Part shown: one piece after another, positions 6,578 through 12,944 of the stretch | How the letters are laid out: every line of letters starts with the position of its first letter | How positions within the stretch are numbered: the stretch's first letter is position 1 | Source: Treponema sp. | Lineage (GTDB): Bacteria > Spirochaetota > Spirochaetia > Treponematales > Treponemataceae | DNA: 20,888 nt | Assembly (NCBI GenBank): GCA_024400915.1 | Contig: JAKSLX010000033.1 | Coordinates: 1 to 20,888, forward strand | Direction of reading: 5' to 3' | Made by a program: the position numbers and the translations under genes | The notes under the pieces: model-generated | Seen by the model: only the letters and a program-made list of their open reading frames with translations | What the model was told of the DNA's origin: nothing | Databases searched by the model: none

Positions 6578-7237
6578 TTATTCATAGATTGAATGCTTCT
6601 TTTCCAAAACATGGAATACAAAAGTAAACACGGCGGTAATGATCAGATACAAGATCATGGCTGGAATGTATACCATTGACGAAGCAGTTGACGACTGAAT
6701 GCTTCTTGTTACCTTTGTAATGTCTGCAAGAGCAATGAGGGAAACAAGGGAAGCGTCCTTAAGCATCATAATGAATTCATTTCCTACAGGTGGAATCAAG
6801 CGGCGAACTGACTGAGGAAGAATTACAAGCCTCATTGTCTGGAAATAATTGAGACCCAAAACTTTTCCTGCCTCAAATTGACCTTTATCAATCGACTGAA
6901 TTGCAGCGCGAATGATTTCACAACAGTAGGCCGAACTATTAAGCCCAAAGGCAATGAAAGCTGCAAGGAACTGATTGTTGATTGTAAGCGCACGACTGAT
7001 CTGTGGGAGACCGTAGTACACAAAATAAAGCTGCATCAGCAAAGGAGTTCCGCGGAAAAAGAAAACATATCCCTTGCAGAAATTACGGATAAACTTGCTC
7101 TTTGAAAGTGTACCAAGAGCAAGGAAAATACTGATGATAAGTCCTGCCACTACAGAACACAGTGTAAGTAAGATTGTAATTCTGGCACCTGCCAACAGCT
7201 GAGGTATCCATTTTAAAATTTTATTCATTGTTTCCAT
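6578..7237 (-). CDS. Polar amino-acid ABC transporter, permease (HisM/ArtM type)
   Basis: This 219-residue permease has about five hydrophobic segments, the usual size for the HisM/GlnP class. The cytoplasmic EAA-type loop (FEAGKVLGLNYFQTMRLVILPQS, about 142-165), which contacts the ATPase, is clear, as is the RGTPLLMQLYFVYYGLP segment typical of these permeases. Only one permease gene is present, so the channel is probably a homodimer. The start ATG at 7235-7237 lies 11 bases after GGAG; an internal ATG three codons later is an alternative. It sits between the binding-protein gene (28 bases upstream) and the ATPase gene (15 bases downstream) in one operon. Confidence 0.95.
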   Translation of the reverse strand: METMNKILKWIPQLLAGARITILLTLCSVVAGLIISIFLALGTLSKSKFIRNFCKGYVFFFRGTPLLMQLYFVYYGLPQISRALTINNQFLAAFIAFGLNSSAYCCEIIRAAIQSIDKGQFEAGKVLGLNYFQTMRLVILPQSVRRLIPPVGNEFIMMLKDASLVSLIALADITKVTRSIQSSTASSMVYIPAMILYLIITAVFTFVFHVLEKKHSIYE

Positions 7238-7265
7238 AATAAACAGGACTCCGAAAAATTATTTT

Positions 7266-8075
7266 TTATTTGATAGAATCAGAAAGATCTTCACCAAAAA
7301 TCTTGATGTAGATTTTTGCCATTGTTCCATCTGCCTTCATGTCGTCGATTACCTTGTTGATCTTGTCCTGAAGAACCTTGTTACCCTGCTTCATGCAAAC
7401 ACCAAAGTATTCATCAGGAGTTCCTGTCCATACGCGCTTGAATTCTGAATTTGGAACATTGAGGTAAGAAACAGAAACAAGATTGTCACTTACAACACAG
7501 TCGATGCGACCAAACTTAAGATCATCATATGCATTCATAACCTTGTCATATTCACAAGGGATGAATTCAAAATTGTGTGCTGCGGCATATTTTTCAATAA
7601 AGAAGTCAGATGTTGTTTCTGCCTGGTAACCGATTTTCTTTCCTGCTGCATCTTCAGGCTTGTTCCATGGAAGAGTTGAATCCTTCTGAAGGATAAGGGC
7701 CTGACCGTTTCCAATGTAAGGCTGAGAGAAATCATATGCAGCCTGACGTTCTGGAGTAATTGTTGCAGCAGACATAACTACATCGTAGCGGTCTGTTGTG
7801 AGGCCTGCAAAAATTCCGTCCCATGCAACATCAAGGAATTCAGCTTCAAGACCAAGGCGCTTTGCAATTTCCTTTCCAAGTTCAACATCGAAACCTGCAG
7901 GAGTCTTTCCGTCTTCTGCATAGTATTCAAATGGAGGATATCCAATTTCCATTGCAATCTTAAGCTTTCCAGCTTCCTGGGTGAATTCACCCTTCTGAAC
8001 CTTGTCTTTTTTAGAACATGATGAAAGAGCAAAAATTGCTGCCACTGACATTAATGCAAGAATAATTTTCTTCAT
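7266..8075 (-). CDS. Polar amino-acid ABC transporter, substrate-binding lipoprotein
   Basis: This 269-residue family 3 solute-binding protein captures the amino acid outside the inner membrane and delivers it to the permease. A lipoprotein signal peptide ends in ALSSC with Cys20 as the lipidated residue. The mature protein has the family landmarks IGYPPFEYYAEDGKTPAGFDVEL (about 44-66), WDGIFAGL and a DYVVSDN-like segment (RIDCVVSDN). AGGAG at 8083-8087, seven bases upstream, supports the ATG at 8073-8075. It is the first gene of its operon and has a good promoter in the gap upstream. Cystine, glutamine, arginine and histidine binders all share this fold, so the ligand is not assigned. Confidence 0.94.
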   Translation of the reverse strand: MKKIILALMSVAAIFALSSCSKKDKVQKGEFTQEAGKLKIAMEIGYPPFEYYAEDGKTPAGFDVELGKEIAKRLGLEAEFLDVAWDGIFAGLTTDRYDVVMSAATITPERQAAYDFSQPYIGNGQALILQKDSTLPWNKPEDAAGKKIGYQAETTSDFFIEKYAAAHNFEFIPCEYDKVMNAYDDLKFGRIDCVVSDNLVSVSYLNVPNSEFKRVWTGTPDEYFGVCMKQGNKVLQDKINKVIDDMKADGTMAKIYIKIFGEDLSDSIK

Positions 8076-8111
8076 AATATATCTCCTAAGAATTGTACAA
8101 AAAGATAGTCT

Positions 8112-8140
8112 ATTATATAGAATAAAACGTTCTTAGTCAC
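8112..8140 (-). promoter_or_regulatory. Sigma70-type promoter of the amino-acid ABC operon
   Basis: On the minus strand, GTGACT (8135-8140), a 17-base spacer and a perfect TATAAT (8112-8117) precede the binding-protein gene by about 30 bases. The -35 overlaps the last codons of the EamA gene at 8133. Confidence 0.7.
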
Positions 8141-9020
8141 GTTTCACAAACCCTGGAATCACTTCTGCCACAAGAATCGCAGCAAAAATTAGGACGCAGC
8201 CCAGTGCCATCTTGAATGAAAGTCTTTCCCCAAGAATCAGAGCACTGAAGAAAACTCCGAATACAGATTCAAGAGAAAGAAAAAGAGAAGCAAGAGAAGA
8301 AGGTACATATTTCAATCCAATATTCTGAAGACAGAAACAAAGCATGGAACTTAAAAGTGCAAGATACAGAAGAGACACAACGACATTTCGATTGCCGAAC
8401 AGATTCATTTCAAGAGGAGCATCAGCAAAAGGTGCTATGGCAAGCCCAAGAACACCAGCCACAAGGAATTGGAAAACAGTAAGAAGAATTACATCTTCGT
8501 CCTTAACAAACAGGGCACCACCAATGATATGAACTGCATAGAAAAATCCACAAATCAATGTAAGCACATCACCTTTATTCATCACATACCATTTTCCAGT
8601 TTCTCCGTTCAAAGCAAGTAAAGCGATACCTGTGACAGAGAGAAAAGCTGCAAGCCAGACAAACCAGGCAGGACGTTTCTTGAGTATCGGCCATCCTAAA
8701 AGAGGAACAAGAATAACATATACCGTTGTAAGGAAAGCATTCTTGCCAGCAGTCGTATAATTACAACCGATCGTCTGAGTTTCATATGCGGTAAAAAGGA
8801 AAAGTCCAAGAAGGCAACCGTGAAGAAAAGTCTTTTTATCAAGACTCTTGAAACGACGGATAAAAATCAGGGAAAGACAGATAGCCGCAACTGTAAAACG
8901 AATGCCGACCATCCATGTAGGTCCAATATATTCAAGACTATCCTTGACGATTACAAAAGCAAAACCCCAGATTGCAGCGGTAAGGATAAGTCCTGCGCTG
9001 AAAATGTATTTTAGATTCAT
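8133..9020 (-). CDS. DMT-superfamily (EamA) transporter
   Basis: This inner-membrane transporter has about ten hydrophobic helices in two EamA halves. The first half starts with AAIWGFAFVIVKDSL and the second with ICGFFYAVHIIGGALF. Typical features include YTTAGKNAFLTTVYVILVPLLG and, near the end, SLASLFLSLESVFGVFFSALILGERL. Family members export amino acids or other small metabolites; the substrate is unknown. I place the start at the ATG 9018-9020 (295 residues), which gives the usual short N-terminus. ATGs at 9030-9032 and 9036-9038 are close alternatives. The long frame to a TTG at 9110 is unlikely because it runs into the inverted repeat just downstream of the promoter. No good ribosome site is visible for any of these. 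The stop lies 57 bases before the binding-protein gene. Confidence 0.85.
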   Translation of the reverse strand: MNLKYIFSAGLILTAAIWGFAFVIVKDSLEYIGPTWMVGIRFTVAAICLSLIFIRRFKSLDKKTFLHGCLLGLFLFTAYETQTIGCNYTTAGKNAFLTTVYVILVPLLGWPILKKRPAWFVWLAAFLSVTGIALLALNGETGKWYVMNKGDVLTLICGFFYAVHIIGGALFVKDEDVILLTVFQFLVAGVLGLAIAPFADAPLEMNLFGNRNVVVSLLYLALLSSMLCFCLQNIGLKYVPSSLASLFLSLESVFGVFFSALILGERLSFKMALGCVLIFAAILVAEVIPGFVKRD

Positions 9021-9093
9021 ATTATAATTCATAGGCATAGAATAGTAGACATTAAATGGAAAGACAATCACATGGGTGAAAAAATCAGACCGA

Positions 9094-9154
9094 ATATTTA
9101 CAAATGGCAATAAGTCAAAATTTGTAAATATAGGGAAAGCATTTAAATTGTCAG
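9094..9154 (-). promoter_or_regulatory. Promoter of the EamA gene with an overlapping inverted repeat
   Basis: On the minus strand, CTGACA (9149-9154), a 16-base spacer and TATATT (9127-9132) form a good promoter. A perfect 12-bp inverted repeat, ATATTTACAAAT (9094-9105) with ATTTGTAAATAT (9120-9131), overlaps the -10 and the expected start site with a 14-base spacer. This is a typical position for a repressor operator. Confidence 0.5.
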
Positions 9155-9171
9155 AACAAATAATTCAACTT

Positions 9172-10455
9172 CTACTCAAGATAGCCTGAAAAAACCCAGC
9201 CTGTCGTATCGCTTTTTGACTTATACCCTTCAAGGAATCCAACGGGATTTACAAGCTCAACTTTTACCCATGGAGCACTAATTCCGTCTATGGTCGCAGT
9301 AGATCCAACCTCAAGAATTAATACAAGGGAACCTGGATTCAATGTATAAAGCTTTGAAGCTCCCAAGTTAGGATGATCCCTCATTTTTAAGCGGCAAATC
9401 GGATTATAGAACTCACCAGCTTCAATGCTTTTTTTATTTCTTCCACTAGGCTCTCCGTTTCTGGAAGTATAATGACTGAAGGAATAGGGATTCCCAGAGC
9501 TCTGTTTGTAAATAGTATGTCTGTTGAAATCTACAGACCCCTCTTCCCTTTGAAATTCATAAGTAACTATGGAATCCTTAGTATAGTAGTGGTAACCCAT
9601 TCCTGTAGGACCGCCATCAGTATCGCACCATCCGTAGGAAGCAGCCTTGTTGAGTTTCAGTTCCTTGCCACTTACATCAAGGGTATGTATTCTGACTTCA
9701 GAATATCCTCCACCCTGACCGCCAGAAAAGCAATGTTCCAAAACGAAGGGAACAGGATTTGTCATGTTCATGGGATACTCGATTTCAAGTCCCCCCGAGG
9801 TTTCTATATTGATTTTTCCTGTCCGCCCAGTAGAATCAAAATAAATGGCAGAAAGGGTTTTATATCCGCCCTTAAGTCCCGCTCCTTCATAAGTCCACCA
9901 GTTGTTCAACCTATTAACAAGATTGTCCTTTGACCTTCCGTATTCATTGCTGTTAATTGAAGGTATCACATGCTGTTGGGCAATACTCATGGTGATGCCG
10001 TTTTTGCCTTCAACAGTATTTACTGAATATTCACAGGCAATATCACATCCCCTTACAAAACCAGAATTAGAATAGCCTGATGAGTCAGTTACCATGGCAT
10101 AGTAAACCATGAAGAGGACATCGTTTTTAATTCCATAACCTGCAACATTTGAAAGCCTGACCTTTGAACCTGAACGAACAAACTTAACTTCATCTTCTGT
10201 CTTTTGACCAACACCTTTCGCAATCATAAAGGAATCTAAAATGTAAACACAATCAAGCCTTTCATAAGAAGGACAACAGAAATTTTCCATCGACGATGAA
10301 AATCCAACGTTCCCTTGGGAAAAATCATCGTCAGAAAGATACTTCACACCCCTTTCCACAGGGAAATCTGCAGTCGAAGAATAAAGTCCTCCTTGAGAAA
10401 AGACTGGAAAGGCAAATGCGAAAGCAAGGAAAACAAAAAAACTTTTTCTAAACAT
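9172..10455 (-). CDS. Exported SH3-domain protein of unknown function
   Basis: This 427-residue protein has a Sec signal peptide (MFRKSFFVFLAFAFAFPVFSQ), probably cut after about residue 20-21, and no lipobox. The C-terminal 75 residues look like a bacterial SH3 domain: RLKMRDHPNLGASKLYTLNPG, then VEVG-type strands, ending in GWVFSGYLE. The domain often binds cell-wall peptides. An earlier segment (about 90-140, ending SGFVRGCDIA) may be a second, diverged SH3 copy. The middle is Gly-rich with several Cys and matches nothing I recognise. The C-terminus resembles that of the next upstream gene product (ITASWFYV...GWVFGAFLGE), so the two are probably related envelope proteins. The start has AAGG five to six bases upstream. 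It may be read through from the upstream gene or have its own weak promoter. Confidence 0.75.
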   Translation of the reverse strand: MFRKSFFVFLAFAFAFPVFSQGGLYSSTADFPVERGVKYLSDDDFSQGNVGFSSSMENFCCPSYERLDCVYILDSFMIAKGVGQKTEDEVKFVRSGSKVRLSNVAGYGIKNDVLFMVYYAMVTDSSGYSNSGFVRGCDIACEYSVNTVEGKNGITMSIAQQHVIPSINSNEYGRSKDNLVNRLNNWWTYEGAGLKGGYKTLSAIYFDSTGRTGKINIETSGGLEIEYPMNMTNPVPFVLEHCFSGGQGGGYSEVRIHTLDVSGKELKLNKAASYGWCDTDGGPTGMGYHYYTKDSIVTYEFQREEGSVDFNRHTIYKQSSGNPYSFSHYTSRNGEPSGRNKKSIEAGEFYNPICRLKMRDHPNLGASKLYTLNPGSLVLILEVGSTATIDGISAPWVKVELVNPVGFLEGYKSKSDTTGWVFSGYLE

Positions 10456-10496
10456 ATGAACCTTCAGTGAATTAAAATTTGATTTTTGATGACATC

Positions 10497-10537
10497 ATAA
10501 AAAATGGGGCTGACAAAAAAAACATTGAAAGCCCCAT
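10497..10537 (-). terminator. Terminator between the two SH3-domain genes
   Basis: On the minus strand ATGGGGCT (complement of 10530-10537) pairs with AGCCCCAT (complement of 10504-10511), with an 18-base loop. A run of about six U follows (10499-10504). It lies after the lipoprotein gene that ends at 10573. Confidence 0.85.
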
Positions 10538-10572
10538 ATGCTTAGTTGTATTTTACAGATTTCAAAAAGAAA

Positions 10573-12204
10573 TTATTCTCCTAAGAAAGCACCGAAAACC
10601 CAACCGCTAAGTCCATCGTCCTGTGAAACGTAGAACCAGCTTGCAGTGATTCCACCGATGGTAGAAGTTGCATTTGACTTGCGGGATGCAACAACTTCAG
10701 CGCCATTTTCAAACTGACCGATGACTGGACCATCTGGAGGGAATTCCCTTACATTGAGATTTGAGCCATCATCTGTAGCAACTGTGTATGTTTTTGAAAC
10801 CTCCACAGAGTCAGTAAAGTCAACTGAAGACATATCGTCTGCAACATTGACATCTTCACCAAGATCGATGGCAATCTTTTTCTTCATGTAATCAGACACA
10901 GCTTTTTTACCTGCACTCTTAAGAAGCTGTTCCTTGATGTCGGCATCTTTTTCGCCTGCTGCTTTCTTATAGAGCATAAGAGCCTTTGTATCATCTGGAT
11001 CAGATGATACAGAATCACAAAGCACATAGCCTTCCTGAACAGTGTATCTGCTATAATAGCGAATCTTAAACATATCAAGGCTGATGTCTCTTTCAACCTT
11101 TCCGATTATCTCAACGATTGTTTCAGGTTCAAGAATTGTTTTTGAGAATTCACAAGGATTAGCCTCGTTGAATACTACAGCTTTTTCAAGTATAAATGCT
11201 TCACGACCATTATAAGGAACAACTCTATTTGCCATTACATATGATTCGTTCTTCTTATATTTTACCTTGTAGAATTCAAATTCCTTCTTTTCGCCATCAT
11301 TGAGTCTTGTGTATGTCTTTGGTCCAGAAGCACCATCAAGAACAGTACCAGTAGGAATGTTTGCGCTCCATACAAGGTTATCATCCTTATCCTTTTTCCA
11401 AAGGGATCCTATGCCATCACCGTTATCCTGAAGAAGAATCACAGCATCCTTCTTATCTGAATTAATCAAAGTCTCCTTGAAAGGACGGCTTGGATCAACA
11501 GGATTTTCCATATGACCTTCACACTTACCGAGTGTCTCCCTTAAAACTCCAGCTTCAAGAGGAGCCATTGCCTTGCGGAGTGAAATAAGATCAATAAAAG
11601 TATAGACAGTATTTACATTTTCCTTCTTAATGAAAAGCTTTTCATAGTATTTCTTATTATAATAGAAAGTAACTAGATAGAAGTCACCTTCACTACCTTC
11701 CTTATCGATGGCACATACAACTTCATCCTGAAGCTTAACACCTGCAATGTCGTTTTCATCTGCAGAATTGTATGTAAACACCTTGAATGAATCATAGGCA
11801 AAAACAGCACCAGGAACAGTATTGAAAACTGCAATGCCGTCCTGCACATAACACTTTTCACCTTCATAGACAATTTCAAAGAATTCTCTCTCCTGATTGT
11901 CAGAGGTTCTGATTGCCTTGACATTGACAGAAGATCCATTTTTCTTTACAGCCTTAAGAACTTTTCCTGCGCGGAAAGATTTTTTCCATTCCATCTTTCC
12001 ATCTTTATTCATAGTCCAGATAGGACCTTCAGGATAGATGACAACAGAGTCAACAGTTTCTACAGTTTCAGCTTTCTTTTCAGAAACGGATGACTTAACA
12101 GGCGATTCACTTTCACCGACAGCAGAATCTTTTTTTCCGCCACATGAACACAAAACACTTAATGCAACTGCAGCAAGAAGAATTCCTTTTACCCTTTTTT
12201 TCAT
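10573..12204 (-). CDS. SH3-domain lipoprotein
   Basis: I start this at ATG 12202-12204 (543 residues), which has AAGGAG five bases upstream and yields a normal lipoprotein signal. Lipobox LCSC places the lipidated Cys at residue 21. The frame extends 24 codons further upstream, but that adds an unlikely polar N-terminus and no ribosome site. After a Ser/Glu-rich linker come several beta-rich SH3-like modules: WTMNKDGKMEWKKSFRAG at the start, a related WKKDKDDNLVWSANIPTG further on, and a clear C-terminal SH3 (SNLNVREFPPDGPVIGQFENG to GWVFGAFLGE). The two WxxxxDxxxxW segments suggest an internal duplication. It is probably anchored in the envelope and binds peptide or peptidoglycan. No enzyme domain is visible. 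The following gene encodes a shorter relative. Confidence 0.8.
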   Translation of the reverse strand: MKKRVKGILLAAVALSVLCSCGGKKDSAVGESESPVKSSVSEKKAETVETVDSVVIYPEGPIWTMNKDGKMEWKKSFRAGKVLKAVKKNGSSVNVKAIRTSDNQEREFFEIVYEGEKCYVQDGIAVFNTVPGAVFAYDSFKVFTYNSADENDIAGVKLQDEVVCAIDKEGSEGDFYLVTFYYNKKYYEKLFIKKENVNTVYTFIDLISLRKAMAPLEAGVLRETLGKCEGHMENPVDPSRPFKETLINSDKKDAVILLQDNGDGIGSLWKKDKDDNLVWSANIPTGTVLDGASGPKTYTRLNDGEKKEFEFYKVKYKKNESYVMANRVVPYNGREAFILEKAVVFNEANPCEFSKTILEPETIVEIIGKVERDISLDMFKIRYYSRYTVQEGYVLCDSVSSDPDDTKALMLYKKAAGEKDADIKEQLLKSAGKKAVSDYMKKKIAIDLGEDVNVADDMSSVDFTDSVEVSKTYTVATDDGSNLNVREFPPDGPVIGQFENGAEVVASRKSNATSTIGGITASWFYVSQDDGLSGWVFGAFLGE

Positions 12205-12278
12205 AAAAACTCCTTTTTGTTTTACCATTGTTGATTTATCGCAGGCTTTTACCCCGATTTCTTCTACAACGTACATTC

Positions 12279-12307
12279 AGTATATAGTACAAAATTTCTT
12301 TTGTAAA
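12279..12307 (-). promoter_or_regulatory. Promoter of the SH3 lipoprotein gene
   Basis: On the minus strand TTTACA (12302-12307), a 17-base spacer and TATACT (12279-12284) form a good sigma70-like promoter about 75 bases before the start codon. Confidence 0.6.
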
Positions 12308-12407
12308 ATAATAAAGATTTTAATTTTAAAAGGATTGGATTTTTTTCTGGATATTATCCTCTTACACAATTAGGCACCTACAACTTTAATAAATCACAGC
12401 TAACCTA

Positions 12408-12437
12408 TTGACAAAATTAGCATTAGTTAACTATATT
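12408..12437 (+). promoter_or_regulatory. Promoter of the feo operon
   Basis: A perfect TTGACA (12408-12413), an 18-base spacer and TATATT (12432-12437) lie 64 bases upstream of feoA. A weaker copy of the iron-gene palindrome, AAATTAG-N6-TTAACTA (12414-12433), fills the spacer, so a bound repressor would block RNA polymerase. Confidence 0.7.
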
Positions 12438-12452
12438 AACATTATCGAATTA

Positions 12453-12472
12453 TAGTTAGTCTTACCTAACTA
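12453..12472. promoter_or_regulatory. Putative iron-box operator upstream of feoA
   Basis: TAGTTAG (12453-12459), six bases, CTAACTA (12466-12472) is a perfect 20-bp interrupted palindrome just after the predicted start of transcription. The same motif occurs before the DUF3793 gene (15562-15585) and the ATPase operon (19981-20021). The core resembles DtxR/IdeR-type half sites (TTAG, CTAA), but the N6 spacing is not the classical one, so I do not name the regulator. Confidence 0.65.
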
Positions 12473-12500
12473 CATTCTAGATTGATATAAGGAAATCATC

Positions 12501-12710
12501 ATGCCGATCTACATGGCTCACATTGGAGAAGAATATCTTGTAAAGAAAGTGGGTGGTCTTGAAGAAACAAAGCATCACCTCAAGAACCTTGGCTTTGTTC
12601 CGGGAGCACAGGTAAGCGTTGTAGCCGTAATGAACGGAAACCTGATCGTTCAGGTCAAGGATGCCAGGGTTGCCATCAGCAAAGAACTTGCAGGGAAAAT
12701 AATTATTTAA
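12501..12710 (+). CDS. feoA: FeoA-domain protein (first copy)
   Basis: This 69-residue protein is an SH3-like FeoA domain that supports Fe(II) uptake by FeoB in the cytoplasm. Typical features are a short N-terminal strand, the helix ETKHHLKNLGFVPGAQV and the strands VVAVMNGNLIVQVKDARVAISKELAGKIII. AAGGA (12489-12493), seven bases upstream, supports the ATG. It is the first gene of the feo operon, and a second feoA begins 12 bases after its stop. Two separate FeoA proteins are common in Clostridia-type feo operons. Whether they act as a pair is not known to me. Confidence 0.92.
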   Translation: MPIYMAHIGEEYLVKKVGGLEETKHHLKNLGFVPGAQVSVVAVMNGNLIVQVKDARVAISKELAGKIII

Positions 12711-12722
12711 GAGGTAATAAAT

Positions 12723-12944
12723 ATGACATTGAAAGAAGTTAAGCCTGGGACAACAGTAAAGGTTGTAAAGATCTCAGGTGAAGGTGCCGTCAAACGCAGA
12801 ATTATGGAAATGGGACTGACTAAGGGCATTGAAGTATTTGTCCGCAAAGTAGCTCCTCTTGGAGATCCAGTTGAAGTAACGGTAAGGGATTATGAACTTT
12901 CCGTTCGCAAAGCTGATGCTGAATTGGTGGAGGTATCGAAATGA
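12723..12944 (+). CDS. feoA: FeoA-domain protein (second copy)
   Basis: This 73-residue FeoA domain has the classical core PGTTVKVVKISGEGAVKRRIMEMGLTKGIEVFVRKVAPLGDPVEVTVRDYELSVRK. The conserved RRIMEMGLTKG and APLGDP segments make it more canonical than the first copy. GAGG (12711-12714) sits eight bases before the ATG. Its stop overlaps the feoB start in an ATGA junction, which suggests coupled translation and matched amounts of FeoA and FeoB. FeoA is thought to regulate or assist the FeoB GTPase or channel. Confidence 0.94.
   Translation: MTLKEVKPGTTVKVVKISGEGAVKRRIMEMGLTKGIEVFVRKVAPLGDPVEVTVRDYELSVRKADAELVEVSK

Noticed and set aside
9021..9110. Extended TTG start for the EamA transporter
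   Set aside because: The extension would place the start inside the promoter's inverted repeat and add a non-typical N-terminus before the first membrane helix.
10497..10537. Possible riboswitch before the 9172-10455 gene
   Set aside because: The structure is a simple GC stem with a U tract after the preceding gene, which is a terminator; no conserved aptamer-like elements were seen.
12205..12276. Upstream start for the SH3 lipoprotein
   Set aside because: It would bury the signal peptide behind 24 polar residues; the ATG at 12204 has AAGGAG at the right distance.
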